Positions 16,239 to 16,771 of a DNA stretch of 16,771 nt are shown here, one piece after another; positions within the stretch are counted from its first letter, which is position 1, and each line of letters opens with the position of its first letter. The position numbers were made by a program, and so were the translations under genes. The stretch spans positions 1 through 16,771 of the forward strand of contig JALKBU010001099.1 of assembly GCA_023091735.1 (NCBI GenBank), written 5' to 3'. Below the pieces are notes generated by a model that worked only from the letters and a program-made list of their open reading frames with translations, had not been told where the DNA came from and did no database searches. Source of the stretch: Trichomonas tenax (Eukaryota > Parabasalia > Trichomonadida > Trichomonadidae).

Positions 16239-16771
16239 TATTTGTAAATTATAATGTTTTCAAACAATCAATATTTATTCAACTAAATCCATCCTCAACA
16301 ACATCACTAATATTATATATACTTCTTAAAAAAGAAGAACGTAATGGAGAGATATTTGAAAATGAAGATTTTTGTAAAAAATTTCAATTTAAAATTAAAA
16401 ATGAAGATATTCAAGGAACTCTTAAATAGGAAGATTCAAAAGTGTAATAAAACAACGGGATCGTTTCGTTTTCTTTCTATTTCGAACAATTGATATAATG
16501 GAGATTTAACCTTATCTCAAAAAATGTATAGATTCGAGCGAATGCTTGAATTTACCATATATCATATGCATATAAGCTATTTTTTAAGTTTGGAAGGTTT
16601 TTGTTAAGAGATTAGGTTTGAGGGAATCGGCTTGTCTAAAATTGATACGCAAAGTCGGCGAAACTCTTTTTTTAACTCACTGGATTAACTTTTTGCGAAG
16701 TTATTGAAACACAATGTACAAAATACTGTTGTGCATGATATATTAAATAATTAGCTAACAAAGTCTATATT
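16239..16771. other. 3' region after Rpn2, no supported gene
   Basis: 533 AT-rich bases. A frame without an ATG is open from just before the Rpn2 stop to TAG 16427-16429 (contains LILYILLKKEERNGEIFENE), and an overlapping 49-codon ATG frame starts at 16342. Neither has a known domain. The last 270 bases hold nothing recognisable. Confidence 0.5.

Overview
The window is AT-rich nuclear DNA of a microbial eukaryote. It is most like a trichomonad (Parabasalia), with a Tritrichomonas-type base composition. The reasons are short intron-less genes, start codons 8-36 nt downstream of TCAYTTTT-type initiator (Inr) sequences, a long ankyrin protein with a DUF3447-like N-terminal half, a tandem pair of small bromodomain+NET proteins, and degenerate DDE transposon DNA between genes. 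The assignment comes from gene content and promoter style; no marker gene was compared.

Layout. 199-1650 (+) ankyrin/DUF3447 protein. 2117-2824 (-) a ubiquitin-like-domain gene whose frame is colinear with ubiquitin but carries four in-frame TAA/TAG codons. 3882-4329 (-) a weak coding-like relic. 4411-6777 a complete 2367-bp Tc1/mariner-superfamily (pogo-like) element with 30-bp terminal inverted repeats (29/30 identical), TA target duplications and a frameshifted transposase on the minus strand. It sits 21 codons into a possible host reading frame that has its own Inr. 7591-8157 (-) a membrane-anchored protein resembling peroxin Pex22. 8175-9795 is non-coding with repeats. 9796-10116 (-) is a small unrecognised helical protein, divergent from 10281-11021 (+), a bromodomain+NET protein. 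11338-12018 (+) is a second, more divergent bromodomain protein. 12019-13640 is non-coding, with a foldback-like repeat structure, a GC-rich island and strong hairpins. 13641-16238 (+) is the 26S proteasome base subunit Rpn2/PSMD1, followed by non-coding sequence.

Functionally the intact genes are housekeeping or regulatory: proteasome scaffold, acetyl-histone readers, an ankyrin adaptor and a putative E2-anchoring membrane protein. Between them lie mobile or decayed sequences. The points most worth a second look are the ubiquitin-like gene, where TAA/TAG occupies positions that read naturally as glutamine (including the position equivalent to ubiquitin Gln31), and a Pex22-like protein in a lineage thought to lack peroxisomes.
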